The position numbers were made by a program, and so were the translations under genes. Below, one piece after another: positions 39,401 to 50,436 of a stretch of DNA of 64,000 bases. The DNA is from Camillea tinctor. Lineage: Eukaryota > Ascomycota > Sordariomycetes > Xylariales > Xylariaceae. The notes under the pieces were generated by a model. That model had not been told where the DNA came from and ran no database searches. It saw nothing but the letters and a program-made list of their open reading frames with translations. The stretch covers positions 1 to 64,000 of the forward strand of contig MU394079.1 in the NCBI GenBank assembly GCA_022578605.1, given 5' to 3'. Every line of letters begins with the position of its first letter. Position 1 is the first letter of the stretch.

Positions 39401-42400
39401 AATGGATAACCTAGCCATTTCGCCACAGATGGAAAGGGGTGGAGAGGAGTTCACTTAGATTATGTAGGTCCATGTAGGATACAGATTCATGTTTAGTTCG
39501 TCTGGACCCTGACGAGGTCTAGATGTGGTTCTACGAGATTTTGCTACCAGCCTCCGAGATTCAACCCACCATCTTCACTCATCTACCTACCTCCCGTCTC
39601 AAATCAAAGAGGGATGTACCCAGCTGTTTTTATATCGATATACCATACTAGACGGTGCGGGTTTTGATTTCGGGCTTTGAAAAAGAAAAACTAAACTTAT
39701 ATACTTTGTACGGCCGATCAATTCGGGAGGTGCCGAATTATATCTAGGAACATCCATCCATCTTTGAAAAGGGGGAGGAGGAGGGGGGGAGAGGGACGGC
39801 TTTCCCTGTTTCCCACGCGCGGCTGTCATAACTTTCACAAGGATTATCCCCGTGACGGGGCTTCGGATTCTCGGGGATGAGGGACCCAAACCACTTACCC
39901 GGATACCGCCTCTTCGGGGCTGCGTGCGTCGATGGCCCGCCGGCGTCGATCCCACGTGATAGAGTCTAATTACGCCTCTGAAAACACACCCTATACCTTC
40001 TCTGTGCGGAGCCGCTACGGGGTGGGTATATGGTTGCAGTACTAACTGCCGGTGAGCCTGGAAGCCAAGATTGAAACCGGGTCTGCGCCGGCAGATAGGC
40101 CCCGTTAAACCACACTCGGTCTATAGTACTACACCAACTTCCTGTATTCTTTATTTATACTATATGCCGTTTGGTGGCTGATCTACATCGTGTGTGCGGA
40201 TCCGCAACGATGATTCGTATCCTGCTGCAGCTCGAGCACCCTAGGCTGATCTTCCTTCCCCTCGCATCACCTTCATGAGACGCAGACTACCTAGCATGCC
40301 AATGGAGCACGAGACGGTTTGCAGATTTAAGAGGCGAAAAAAAGCTAAATAGCATGTGCTTGGACCGTTACGAGCCCAGGACATGGTAACCCTCGTTAGC
40401 AACCAAAGCAAAAGCTCGCTTCCTCCCGCTCACGCTTAACACCCGCACATTCCGTGCCGATCACTGACGCACGTAGGTTGTCAATGTCCCCTGACAAAGT
40501 CAAAAATAAAACAGTAGAACAAAACAAAACAAAACATACGTCACCAGGGGACCGTGATAGTTTTAACCTAATAGTCCCTACCACATAGCCTCGTTTAACC
40601 CGAACCCCATATATGGATCCAGTCGCCGCCGGGCATCTCTCGCCAACAGCCCCGAAAGAAATTCTAAGCGGAATTACAGGAGGAAGGAAAACTCTATGAC
40701 CTGTCCTTCACTCTAAAACTTAACATCGCTCTTAACCTCCTTCCCTCATCTCCCCTTCTGGCAGCATCATATCATGTCAGGCCATATATAGACTAAAAGG
40801 GGGAGAAGAGTGGGGAGAAGGGGGTGAAGACGGGATAGGAGAGTGGATATGTGTCAGGGAATATACGGGATGCGAAGACAATACAGGGAAGAAAAAAAAG
40901 ATTTTTTTTTCTCTTCTTTTCGTAGGCGAAGTGGATAAGGAATAGACAGATAATCCATTAACATTGACTGAGGTCTATCTACATCTTAAATGGTCTTGAT
41001 ATATATCTAGAACAACGAGAACGCTTATATTACTAATTAGCCCTGGATAGCCAGGCCACTGCAGCACGGAGAAGAAGCCGGGTCAGCGATGCGTGATCGG
41101 CGGGAGACGACCGAACGACGACGAGACACGGGGCGACAATATAGCAAAGTGACCTAACCTAGTATCTTAGGTACATAGGGGAGGCGATCGGGGCTGGCGT
41201 AATACGGCCCCGGGACTGGGTTTTTTCGCCCGGCTCGGATCAGCCGGAGAGGGCTTGGAAGTTATGCTCGAGCAGAAAAAATAAAGCCAAGACAGAAAAG
41301 CAAGCTTTGACATAGCCTCCTGTCCGACCGCCCGTCTTGTCCGTCCGTCTATGCCGTATATCCTCTCGCTGTTCCTATTTCGCCAGGAGTGGGAAACCAA
41401 CAGCTAGCGCTCTCTGGCACCTGAATGGAGACTTCTCTCGCTATCTAATTCCCCTGGTGTCTATGTAGATACTCTCTACACACGTACTACTAAGTTTAGC
41501 CCCTTTATCTGTATGTATATGTGTATATCTCTAGGTAGAATTATGAAATACCAGGTATAATACCTAGATCAGTTAAGAAAGCAAAACACATCTGAGTTAC
41601 AAAATCAACTGTGTATACGTCCTTACTATACAGCCCCGTCTTTCAACATACGTGTCAGGGGTGAGAAATAATGAAGTACATGAAAGCACGTATCTCTCAA
41701 GGAACAAATGTGTTTCTACGTATATGTAGCGGCATTGAAGTAATTGTAGTTGCAGTCTCTCGCACAAAAACAACGTGATTACCTAAGGTCTCGCCAGGTC
41801 ACTCGTGACAATAGGTTACGTATTCCTATGTACCATACTCACTCTCCTTAGCCTATCTGCTAGTAAGTAAATAGGTATGTGGTCTCTCCGGACCCGTTTA
41901 TCTGAGGCCTCAAAGAAGGACCGAAGAAAAGGGGGAAGAGGAAAGGGAGGGGTTCGAGAACATAGGTAATGGAAAAAAGGGGGTGGAAACACAAATCTGT
42001 AATTCAAACGCATATTGTACATATATTTCAGAGTGGGTTATTTTATCTAGGTTACCTAAATGTATGAAAATTAGGAAAAGAATAACACTATCGAATAGGT
42101 TATATAAATTCAAATGACCAAACACACGAATAGTCCTCCCTGGAGCGGTGTGTGAGCTAGAGTACAGAGTAAGTAGCTGATTCACTATCTCGCAGGGAAG
42201 CGGCCGACTTATTTACTAAATAGTTGCATTTGTGGGGAAATCGTGTTATATAACATCACAAAGACGACATGACAGGAGACACACCATTGTTCGCCAAAAA
42301 GATTTAGAAAATGAGAGCGAAGATACATTTTATTGACCGCCCTAGTTATGGAGGAGCTATGTCAACAGTGTCCCTTGGAACTGGGAGGGGCATCGAACAA

Positions 42401-42942
42401 AGAATAAATTTTAGTTGTCAAGGCAGTTCTGAGCGAGTCCAATATAAAAAACCCCCCTTATGATATAAAAGAAAAACAAATAAGGATCCCAATCCAGCTT
42501 ATCTCTGTCCCTGTTTTCTTTTTTCAACGCTTGATCATGTCTGAAAAAGAAAACACCGTTAACCGACCACTTGAGTTCGTGATCTGCCGTCAAGATTTGT
42601 CCACTTCGTTCCCATTTTCCTATGAACGCCTCTCCCGAAATGATTAAAAAAAATCAGACTACACCCCAGATTGAGCCGGGGTAACTCCTCGTACTAATGA
42701 AAATACGCTGAACTCTATATACGCCGTGATGTAGTTGTACTTAGAAAGGTATGGATAAGGCGGAGCACTTCGGCCACAACCCGTCCACGCTTAACAAATG
42801 ACACATCATTATACACCTCAAAGATCGAGCTACGGACGGTATGGATTCCGCATAGACAAGTGTGTTGCGCCTAATCACACTAGGTACCAACCCACAACTT
42901 GCGAAATGAGAATGTTAAGCTCAGGTTCATAAATGGAAGAAA
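36454..42942. other. gene-free region between CIA30 and SREBP genes
   Basis: About 6.5 kb with no supported gene. ORFs such as 37838-38035 (+) and 39599-39955 (-) have no domain. Contains the hairpin at 36681-36715, A/T runs near 40891-40912, and a locally G+C-rich stretch at about 39850-39955. The right end (about 42300-42942) should include the 3' UTR of the SREBP gene. Confidence 0.5.
36681..36715 (+). other. hairpin downstream of CIA30 gene
   Basis: taaaggatact and agtatccttta form a perfect 11-bp stem around a 13-nt loop, 228 bp after the CIA30 stop codon. It could lie in the 3' UTR, or be a chance inverted repeat. Confidence 0.5.
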
Positions 42943-45838
42943 CTAGGAATCAATTAAAGTCTCCGTCGGTTGCTCTGGTCTGTCGTCGGCTTCCGACACC
43001 GTAGGTGTCGTCTCGATATCAGACTCTTCTTCGCTCATACTTCCGTATCCGGTATCGGTATCAGTATCAGTATCGATATTCATGCCCACGACACCACGAG
43101 TGACGGCCAAGCATCGTTCGACCATTCGGTGTCGTACGTCTGACTCAAGACCGCAATCCTTTCCTGTCCATATTCTCAGGGTACCCGACAAGCGCTCGAG
43201 TGTGCTAGCGCATGCTTCGGCAGCAAATTCGTGTCCGGCTAGACGATCCATCAATTTGAAGGTGGCCGTGAATCCAAGGAGTCCCATATCGCTGATTGGA
43301 TGGATCTGGTCGATCACACCATAAATATCGACAGGTTCTTCAGGCGGCGAGAACTTTTGGAGATGAGCAATGGCCATAGCGCACAAAAGAGAGATACGGA
43401 TCTCAGTGGTCATCATGAGGGATGATGGAATTTCCTTAAGCGGAGCTGACGTGTTCGAGGAATTATTTGACAATACCGAAGTTACGGGACCGATAGCTTG
43501 CAGGGCAGCCATAATGTTGATATTTCGCTTTTCGTCTAGAAGTAGTGCGCGTGCCACCAAGGCGCGGTTCTGCGCCGTAGAGCCAATTGGAGCGACTCGG
43601 ATGGCCAGAGATACATCGTTTTCAATCTCTCCCATGGAGTCGGTATTGGCATCTTCCTGGATTAGACTGTTCCTGAGAGCGTTGTGTAGTGTCATGCTCG
43701 AAAACCAAGCGGCAACCGCATCCATGGGCGAGCGGACGGCCGGATCATCTACCACGGTGGATATGCCATCTGTCATACCGATGGCATTTTGCTCGGTACG
43801 GTGGTTCCAGGCAAGATTGTGTGCACGCTGGATAACGCTCGGGTTTAGAACGTCGTCACAGTCCTCTTCGAGAAGTGCTGCTAGATGATCCGGTAGCTCC
43901 TCATCTGTCTGCTCATGACCAGCACGGCGGTGAAGCCGACCTAAAATCTTGTGAAGTTGCTTTGCCTCGTTCCACTTGACCCGAGCTAACTTGGATGCAA
44001 AAGCGTCGAAGATGCCCTGTCGAATTCCGGATTGGCCGTGATTCCAAAGAAGGACACGGATGTGAAGTGCCTTCAACATTAGACGAAGAGGAGTGGTAGG
44101 GAGAGTGTTCGAAGCAAGGAGAGTTAGCGTAAGGCGGCTCTTACTGATATCAACGTCACCTCCGGCTAGCTGGGCATCGAGGGCAATTGTCCATGCCTTC
44201 ACACGAGCAATTTCCTGATCTTCGGTAAGTCCTGTTAATGCCTGGTAGCCATGAACGCCGATTATGTTTCTCAAGCTGAGCTTCATGATCTTAAGACTCA
44301 AAGCAGCGGCCTCGAGGAAAAAATTATGACGGGGTACCCAGACGGTTTGGATAGCCGTGAGCCATGCCTGTCGGCGAACATGGATAGGTGAAGCAAGCGA
44401 CGGTACTGCCTTGAGATTTGCCGGAGGCTCCTTGGTGCTCTTGGGATTCGGGGGCTTGCGCTCAGTCAGCGAGGGGAGAAGCGCCCACCAGATACAGCAC
44501 AACAGCAAAGCGACTTTTATAGAATACAACACTTGAGAGCCATGGATAGAGTAGCCAACAAAGTTGACACTGAGCGACGAGGTCAGGAACCTAAGTAGGT
44601 GGACGGGCAAGGCGAAGAGACCACGACCATCCGGCGTCTCGTTACTCTGCTCATTCTCATGCACAGCTTCCATCAACATCAGACCGGCCAGAGAGCCAAC
44701 CACCAACTTGCCAAAATAGGGGCCTGCATTCTGCCAGCCACGAGCATGCATCTGGTTCTGCTGCTGCTGCTGAATCTGCTGGTGCCGCACCAAGTTCGGA
44801 TTCGGCCTAAATGGTTGCTGCGGCACCGGATAAGGCTGGCCTGCTGCCAATTGGGCAGCGATGATACGTTTCATGTCATCTGGCACCTGGATCATACCCT
44901 GTGCGTCGGTCCGACCGGGCGTGGCCATAGGCGAGTTGGCATAGCCGCCCTCTTGCGGGTAGGTTGTGGGTGTCGCCGGTGGTACCTGTTGAAGGGGGCT
45001 GATCCCACCATTCATGGCGCCCGCCATGAATAATTTCTCGAACGCCGCTATCCGCTGCTGCATGGCCGTGTTTTCGTCCATCAACCGGGTATTCCGCTTC
45101 TCGAGATGGCGGATGTACTCGGTTGCTTTGCTCAGAACCTGTACCACACACACTTTAGCCATCATGCTTCAGTTTCAAATCACAGGGTCATGGTATAAGG
45201 TATAAGGTATAAGCAAACGCACCGTTGCCTTATTTAATTTGTGTGCCGGTGTCAAGCCGTGCAACTCCTCGCGGTCCTCGGTGGTGTCCTCTCCTCGTGC
45301 GCTCTTCGACATGATGCGTAGACTTGGCACGCTGTCCCGCAAAGCAGCTATCTTGTCGTTGAGGTTAGTACGATACCGCTTTTCGATCATGTTGTGGGCC
45401 GTCTTCTTGACGGGATGGTGGCCCTCCAGGTCATCGTCGTCGTCGTCGTCCAGCTCAGCTGACGATTTACGCTTGCGTGAATTCGACTTGGAAGAAGACC
45501 CGATGCCCTCGGGCGACGAGATGGACGAGGACTTGCCCATGCCGGTGCTCGAGTCCGGGCTGGCCTCGCTCTTGGGGGAACGGTACTGAAGACTCGGGGG
45601 CATGGCAATGTTCTGGAGCTTCTGGCGTTGTTCCTCGCTTAGAAGGTTCGGTGCGGTACAAGTCACGTCTCGTTGGGCCTGTGCGGGTCCCGGTGTGCTG
45701 ATTGGTCCTGCGGTCGGAAGGGTGCTCGAGGCCCCAGGCTCGATAGAGGATGGCGGCATTGTCACCGGGTGCTGCATCGACGATGGCGGTATGGGAAGGC
45801 CATGTTGTTGCGGCATAGACGGCTGTGGCTGCTGTGGT

Positions 45839-45870
<32 letters not shown>

Positions 45871-46107
45871 CTGGGTCATATTCCACTCATCTTGGTAAAA
45901 GGCGTTGTCGTAGGTATCGTAGGGAGGCGTGCTCTGGTAAGGCCAGCCAGACTCGCCGAAGAAGTTCTGGTTGTTAGTGTTGGCAACCGTGTTATTATTG
46001 CCGTTAGTGTTGTGATTGTCGGTAGAAACAGCACTGCTGGCGTTGTAGTAGGGCGCGTCCCCTTCGTCGAGACCAAAGAGGTCCGTAGGGTCCTGGTTCT
46101 CCGTCAT
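42943..46107 (-). CDS. srbA: SREBP-type bHLH transcription factor (SrbA/Sre1-like)
   Basis: Membrane-anchored regulator of ergosterol synthesis, hypoxic growth and azole tolerance in filamentous fungi. Exons on the minus strand: 46107-45223 and 45138-42943 (intron GTGCGT..CAG, 84 nt), about 1026 residues, close to Aspergillus SrbA. An Asn/Gln-rich N-terminus with a 12-Gln run is followed by a bHLH at about residues 233-315. It has the SREBP-defining Tyr in [12 protein letters not shown] (Tyr245) and a long loop; the intron falls in helix 2 ([17 protein letters not shown]), which runs into a short zipper. Two hydrophobic segments at about 436-453 ([12 protein letters not shown]) and 498-518 ([13 protein letters not shown]) fit the ER hairpin. 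The C-terminal half is the fungal DUF2014 domain ([18 protein letters not shown]...), ending in an acidic tail. A uORF sits just upstream of the start. Confidence 0.95.
45838..45873 (-). repeat. polyglutamine (CAG/CAA) tract in SREBP
   Basis: Twelve Gln codons, mixed CAG and CAA, in the N-terminal activation region, followed by further Pro/Gln. The mixed codons make it less prone to slippage than a pure CAG run. Confidence 0.95.
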
Positions 46108-46117
46108 GCTGGTACGA

Positions 46118-46144
46118 TTACACTATGCAAGTGTGGTTCGACAT
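46118..46144 (-). promoter_or_regulatory. candidate uORF before SREBP start
   Basis: An ATG at 46144 on the minus strand opens an 8-codon frame (MSNHTCIV) ending in TAA at 46118, 10 nt before the SREBP start codon. It is the only upstream ATG in about 400 nt of a T/C-rich, leader-like stretch. If the transcript starts upstream, ribosomes would meet this short frame first, and reinitiation over 10 nt would be inefficient. Transcript start is not known. Confidence 0.45.
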
Positions 46145-49100
46145 CAGCAAGGCTACGACTGAGGAGATGGCCTAAGCCGGCGGTGACAACGAGGGGTGCC
46201 GAATGGGAGGGGGCAATTGACCAGGGTGGTGCACTGGATTTAATGAGCTGATCGAATGTTTATGTATATAGGGTAGGTAGATATATAAATAAACTGGATA
46301 AGTCGGCTGATGGGGGTTTTTTATGGTTTATGGGATATGAGAAATGGGTATGGGAGATGGAAAACGGGAACTGGGAGATAAGAAGAGGGCCAGGTAAGGG
46401 TGTGTGAGTGTATGTGTGTGTGTGAATATTTTTCTTTTCTTTAAGTTCTTCTTTTTTTTTATGGTCGGGGGAAAAAAAGAAAAGAAGAAACTCGAGAAAA
46501 AGAAAAAGAAAAAAAGCTAAGGCAACCTATTTCCAGCGAAGAAAAGGCATTAGTTTGTTATTGATTGTTTAAAGGACAAAGTTTATTATGTGACGCCAAG
46601 GGGGCCCCGTCCGCTAGCAACAAATGTTGTGTAAGTTGAGGGAGGGAAGAAGAAAAAAAAAGGAACCAGGGTGATGTCAAAACCGGTAAAGCCTAAGAAT
46701 AAGAGAAAAAAAAAAGAAATAATAATATAAAAAAAAAAATAATGATAATACTAATAAAAAAAAGATGGGTGTATGTATGCAGGCAATATGTAAAGTAAAA
46801 AAAGTAGTGTTAGGTTATGTACTGTAAATAGCGTAGATCGATTAGGTAGGGTAGTAAAAAAAAGTTATGTAGAGAGCAAAGGGAAAAGGGAATGGATGGG
46901 ATGGAAAAGTATGACACAAACACAAGAACAGACCTTGGGACTTGACTGGAAAGAGGAGACGGACGGACAAACGGATAAGGTAAGATAGGTTAGACTACTA
47001 TGTAGATTAACAAGATGGAACAAGGGACAAGTAAGAGAAAAGGAAAAGAAAAAAAAAAGAACCTTGACTAAAATTGATTGACTTAACTTTACTTTACTTT
47101 ACGTTCAAGGACAAGAAAAGAAAAAAAAAAACATAGCAAATGATGGTGATGATGTAGTGTAAGGGTATATAGACAAGGTGTGTACAAAATGTATAAGGTT
47201 ACTATACCTTTAGATAGATAGTGTTGATGGTATAGTTGTCTTGTATACTATAAGTAGATAAAATGTTAGATCATCAATTGTCAAGTATCTTTTTTTCTTC
47301 TCCTTCACTCCTCTTACACTTCTTCCCCTTCTCTCACAATTCTCTCAAGTTTCAACTGATCGATAGATCTCTCAAAACTCATACATACTCACATGCATAT
47401 AAAATCCACACACACAGACACACATATACACAGAGAGACACTTAAAGGACTTCTTTTCTCTTACTGGTACTTTGCTTTTCTCCTCCCCTTTCCTTGTATA
47501 ACTCTCCTCTCCCTCCCAATCAATTCTAATTGGTCACTCACGTAAAACTGCGTGTGGAAGGAAGATATCGAGATTCCGTATAACTACCACCAGTCCTACT
47601 ACTATTTTCAGTCCGAGTAACCTAAGTACTGCTGCTGTGTAGAGGAACAAAATGCGGCCGACGACGAATTAGGGCCGTGGATTGGGTAAGTAGAAGATAA
47701 TGGTATTGGGAGATGGGAGTGTGCGAAATGGTGTAAAAAAGCAGAAAGCGGCGAACTTGATCGAGCAGAAGCTTTTTTCAGAAAAATCATACGATGGCGG
47801 AGCAGATCGGGCTTAAATTGAGACACTGAGAGCCCCGCCATCGCCCACAATTATCGGGCTAGGCCGTTCTCCTTACCAAAGGATGCCATCCATTTCTCTG
47901 TACTTACCTACCTAGGTACGTGAGAGAAGCAGGTAGCCCCCCCACTTAGCGCTAAAGCTTTCTTCAGCAAGTGTGTACATATCTAGTGTACATATCTAGT
48001 GTACATATCTAGTGTACGCAGCTACGGCAAATAACCTCGGATTACATACCACATAACCACCCTAGTTATAATGTACGTACTGTACTAGTATACACTAGGC
48101 TAAGCTAGCCAACTACGTACAACCTGTTAATCTATAGATATTTGCCGTTGTTGAGCTGAACAGCGGTGGACCACGTGTTAAAAGAGAAACAGAAGTCAAG
48201 ACATGGGAAGACAAAAAAAGGAAAAAAGAAAAAGAGCTGAAATGACATAGAATAGTCAATAGAGAGCAACAGAAATATAGAATGGGGGTCCCTCGGACCC
48301 TCGCGTCTAAAGGGCTTTCAGCCAATGGAAAAAGCCGTTCGTTCATTTTTTTTCATATACTCGAGCTGTACAAAATACAAACTAGCGATCTAGGTGACGT
48401 ATCGTTAGGTTAAATGGTTTGTAGGTGCGTATACATCAACCTATATAATAGGTACCTGCCGGATCGATGACCCCCATTCATCGTCTCGAGGTTATCACAT
48501 GTAACCGATCAACCTACATACCTAACCTACATATTCTATACACTACTAGGTAACCTATCAACCTACACTTTTCGTATGTCTGTATATATGTATGTACCTA
48601 CTGGCTGACTTACATGCATACTACTGTATATGTATATATTGTATGTATAATGTGTGCACGTATACGCGAGAGCTCGTCTAGGTAGTTGAGCATGGAACTA
48701 ACCCTGACCCTCTTTCTCTGAACTTGGCTTACACGGGGGTTCCCTGGGCGTTTTTTGTTCTTAATTCGGGATATATTGTACCTACTTGTACCTAATCCCA
48801 GGACTCTGCCGAATGACGAAACCACCGTACCGTATTCTCTGTCGATCATCGGCCAAAGATTCGAACATTACAGACAAGGGGGATGAAAGCACGGCCGATC
48901 GTGTAACATTGCCAACTCTATTATGTTTCCAAGCTGACAGCAAAAGCATATGGGGAAGAGGGGAAAAAAAGAAAGTATAGATTACCTGCACTACCAGACT
49001 ACTTACTATACACTGAGGGCTTGCAGGTAGGTACCTTATCTAGGTACTAACATTGAACTACCCGCCTGCGAACTATGAAGAGCGTCCCCCTTTTTTAAAA

Positions 49101-50436
49101 TTTACCGATGCTTTGGGATGCCAGCCTAAGATGTGGCTTGCCAATCAGAAGTTCATCCGGCCGACAGGACTTGCTTTTAGCTCTGTCGTTATTCTTTCCT
49201 TTCCGAGCTAACTAGGGAACTCGAGCCTTGGCTGAAAAAAAAGAAGAAGATCGAGTTACATAAATTGGCGATTTGATGAACTTCGGACCTGGGCTGGGCA
49301 AACCTGGGAGACCAATAACAGAAAGAGAAAAGCCCGAATAACTAACTTGACTCGCTCTCACGCACAAGGAAAAAGATTGTATCACCGATTTCGATTGAAA
49401 AAAAAAATCGCCAATAGGTCTAAAGAACGGGAAGAAAGAGCAAAACCCCCCCGAAGTAGAAACCCGACTAGTCTTCCCATCCAATCAGGACGGCTGGATG
49501 TCATATAGGTACACACACCTCATCGTCGATGTCTAAGCGGGAATGGGGGAGGGGACGGGTCCTGATATACAATCCCTGAGACGTACAGAGTATCGGACCC
49601 TCTAGATCGGGCGGAAGCCGCCGTTGGTTTGGGAACGCGATAAAGTCTCTTTTTAAAGTAAGGGCCGAGCAAGAGCAGGTAAGGATGTATGCATCCATAA
49701 AGTTGTACATAGGAACATCATTGCGCATGGATATTATGTGTATCAGTGCACGATTCTAGGTTTTTTTTTTGTGTTGTCCTTTCGTATGTATCGCGTAATG
49801 GTAGATCAAAATTTAGTTAGGCGGGGAAAAAGTTACGATCGTGGTAGGAGAATACAAAGAGAACTATAATAAAAAGAAGTGTAAAAAAAAAAAGTGAATC
49901 AATTAATAATCAGTTTGAATCTTGTGGTATATGTGTAAAACGTCATTATAAACATCATCAAAAAAACAACAGCCCAGCAATAGGGTTTAACATAAAAAAG
50001 AAATAACACTCCCTCTTCTAAAGCTTTACTTCCTCTAAAATCCCTCCCCTTGAGTGGCTCAGCCTTCGTGAAGATAATGTGACCAAAACTACATAACTCA
50101 CTCTCCCACTCTTTCTGCCCTCTCTTTCCTAGCTGTCTAGCACATTTGTGCGATATATCATGAATGTAGACAGATATATGTATCTTTCCTTTCTTTCTCC
50201 CTCCCTCCGCACCCTTGAAGTAGATGAGAACTAAGACCAGAATCAGGACTTAGATCCTCTACACGTCATTTTTCCTTTTTTAATTTTTTTTACTCGGTAT
50301 GATGTGATATGCCTTTTCTTCTTTTTTTTTTCTTCGTAGCACCCTCGGGTCCTTACTCGTTGGAACCCGTGGGGGGCAAATAAAACAGACGGGATAAAAA
50401 AAAGGGGGGGGAGGAGAGGAGAACCAGCTTTTACCA
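46145..50436. other. SREBP upstream region; no further gene seen
   Basis: About 4.3 kb without a supported gene. The first 1.1 kb is strongly strand-asymmetric (A/G on +, T/C on -), consistent with a long pyrimidine-rich 5' leader and promoter of the SREBP gene. 47260-47540 is C/T-rich on the + strand with CA tracts. Contains the 13-mer tandem repeat at 47973-48017. Short frames near 47608-47850 (-) and 49212-49484 (-) lack domains. Confidence 0.5.
47973..48017. repeat. tandem 13-mer repeat, about 3.5 copies
   Basis: Perfect head-to-tail copies of gtgtacatatcta followed by a partial gtgtac. Intergenic; AT-rich with a GTAC core. Confidence 0.95.

Noticed and set aside
45602..46251. Plus-strand frames with Cys- or Leu-rich runs
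   Set aside because: Antisense shadow of the polyglutamine region of the SREBP gene.
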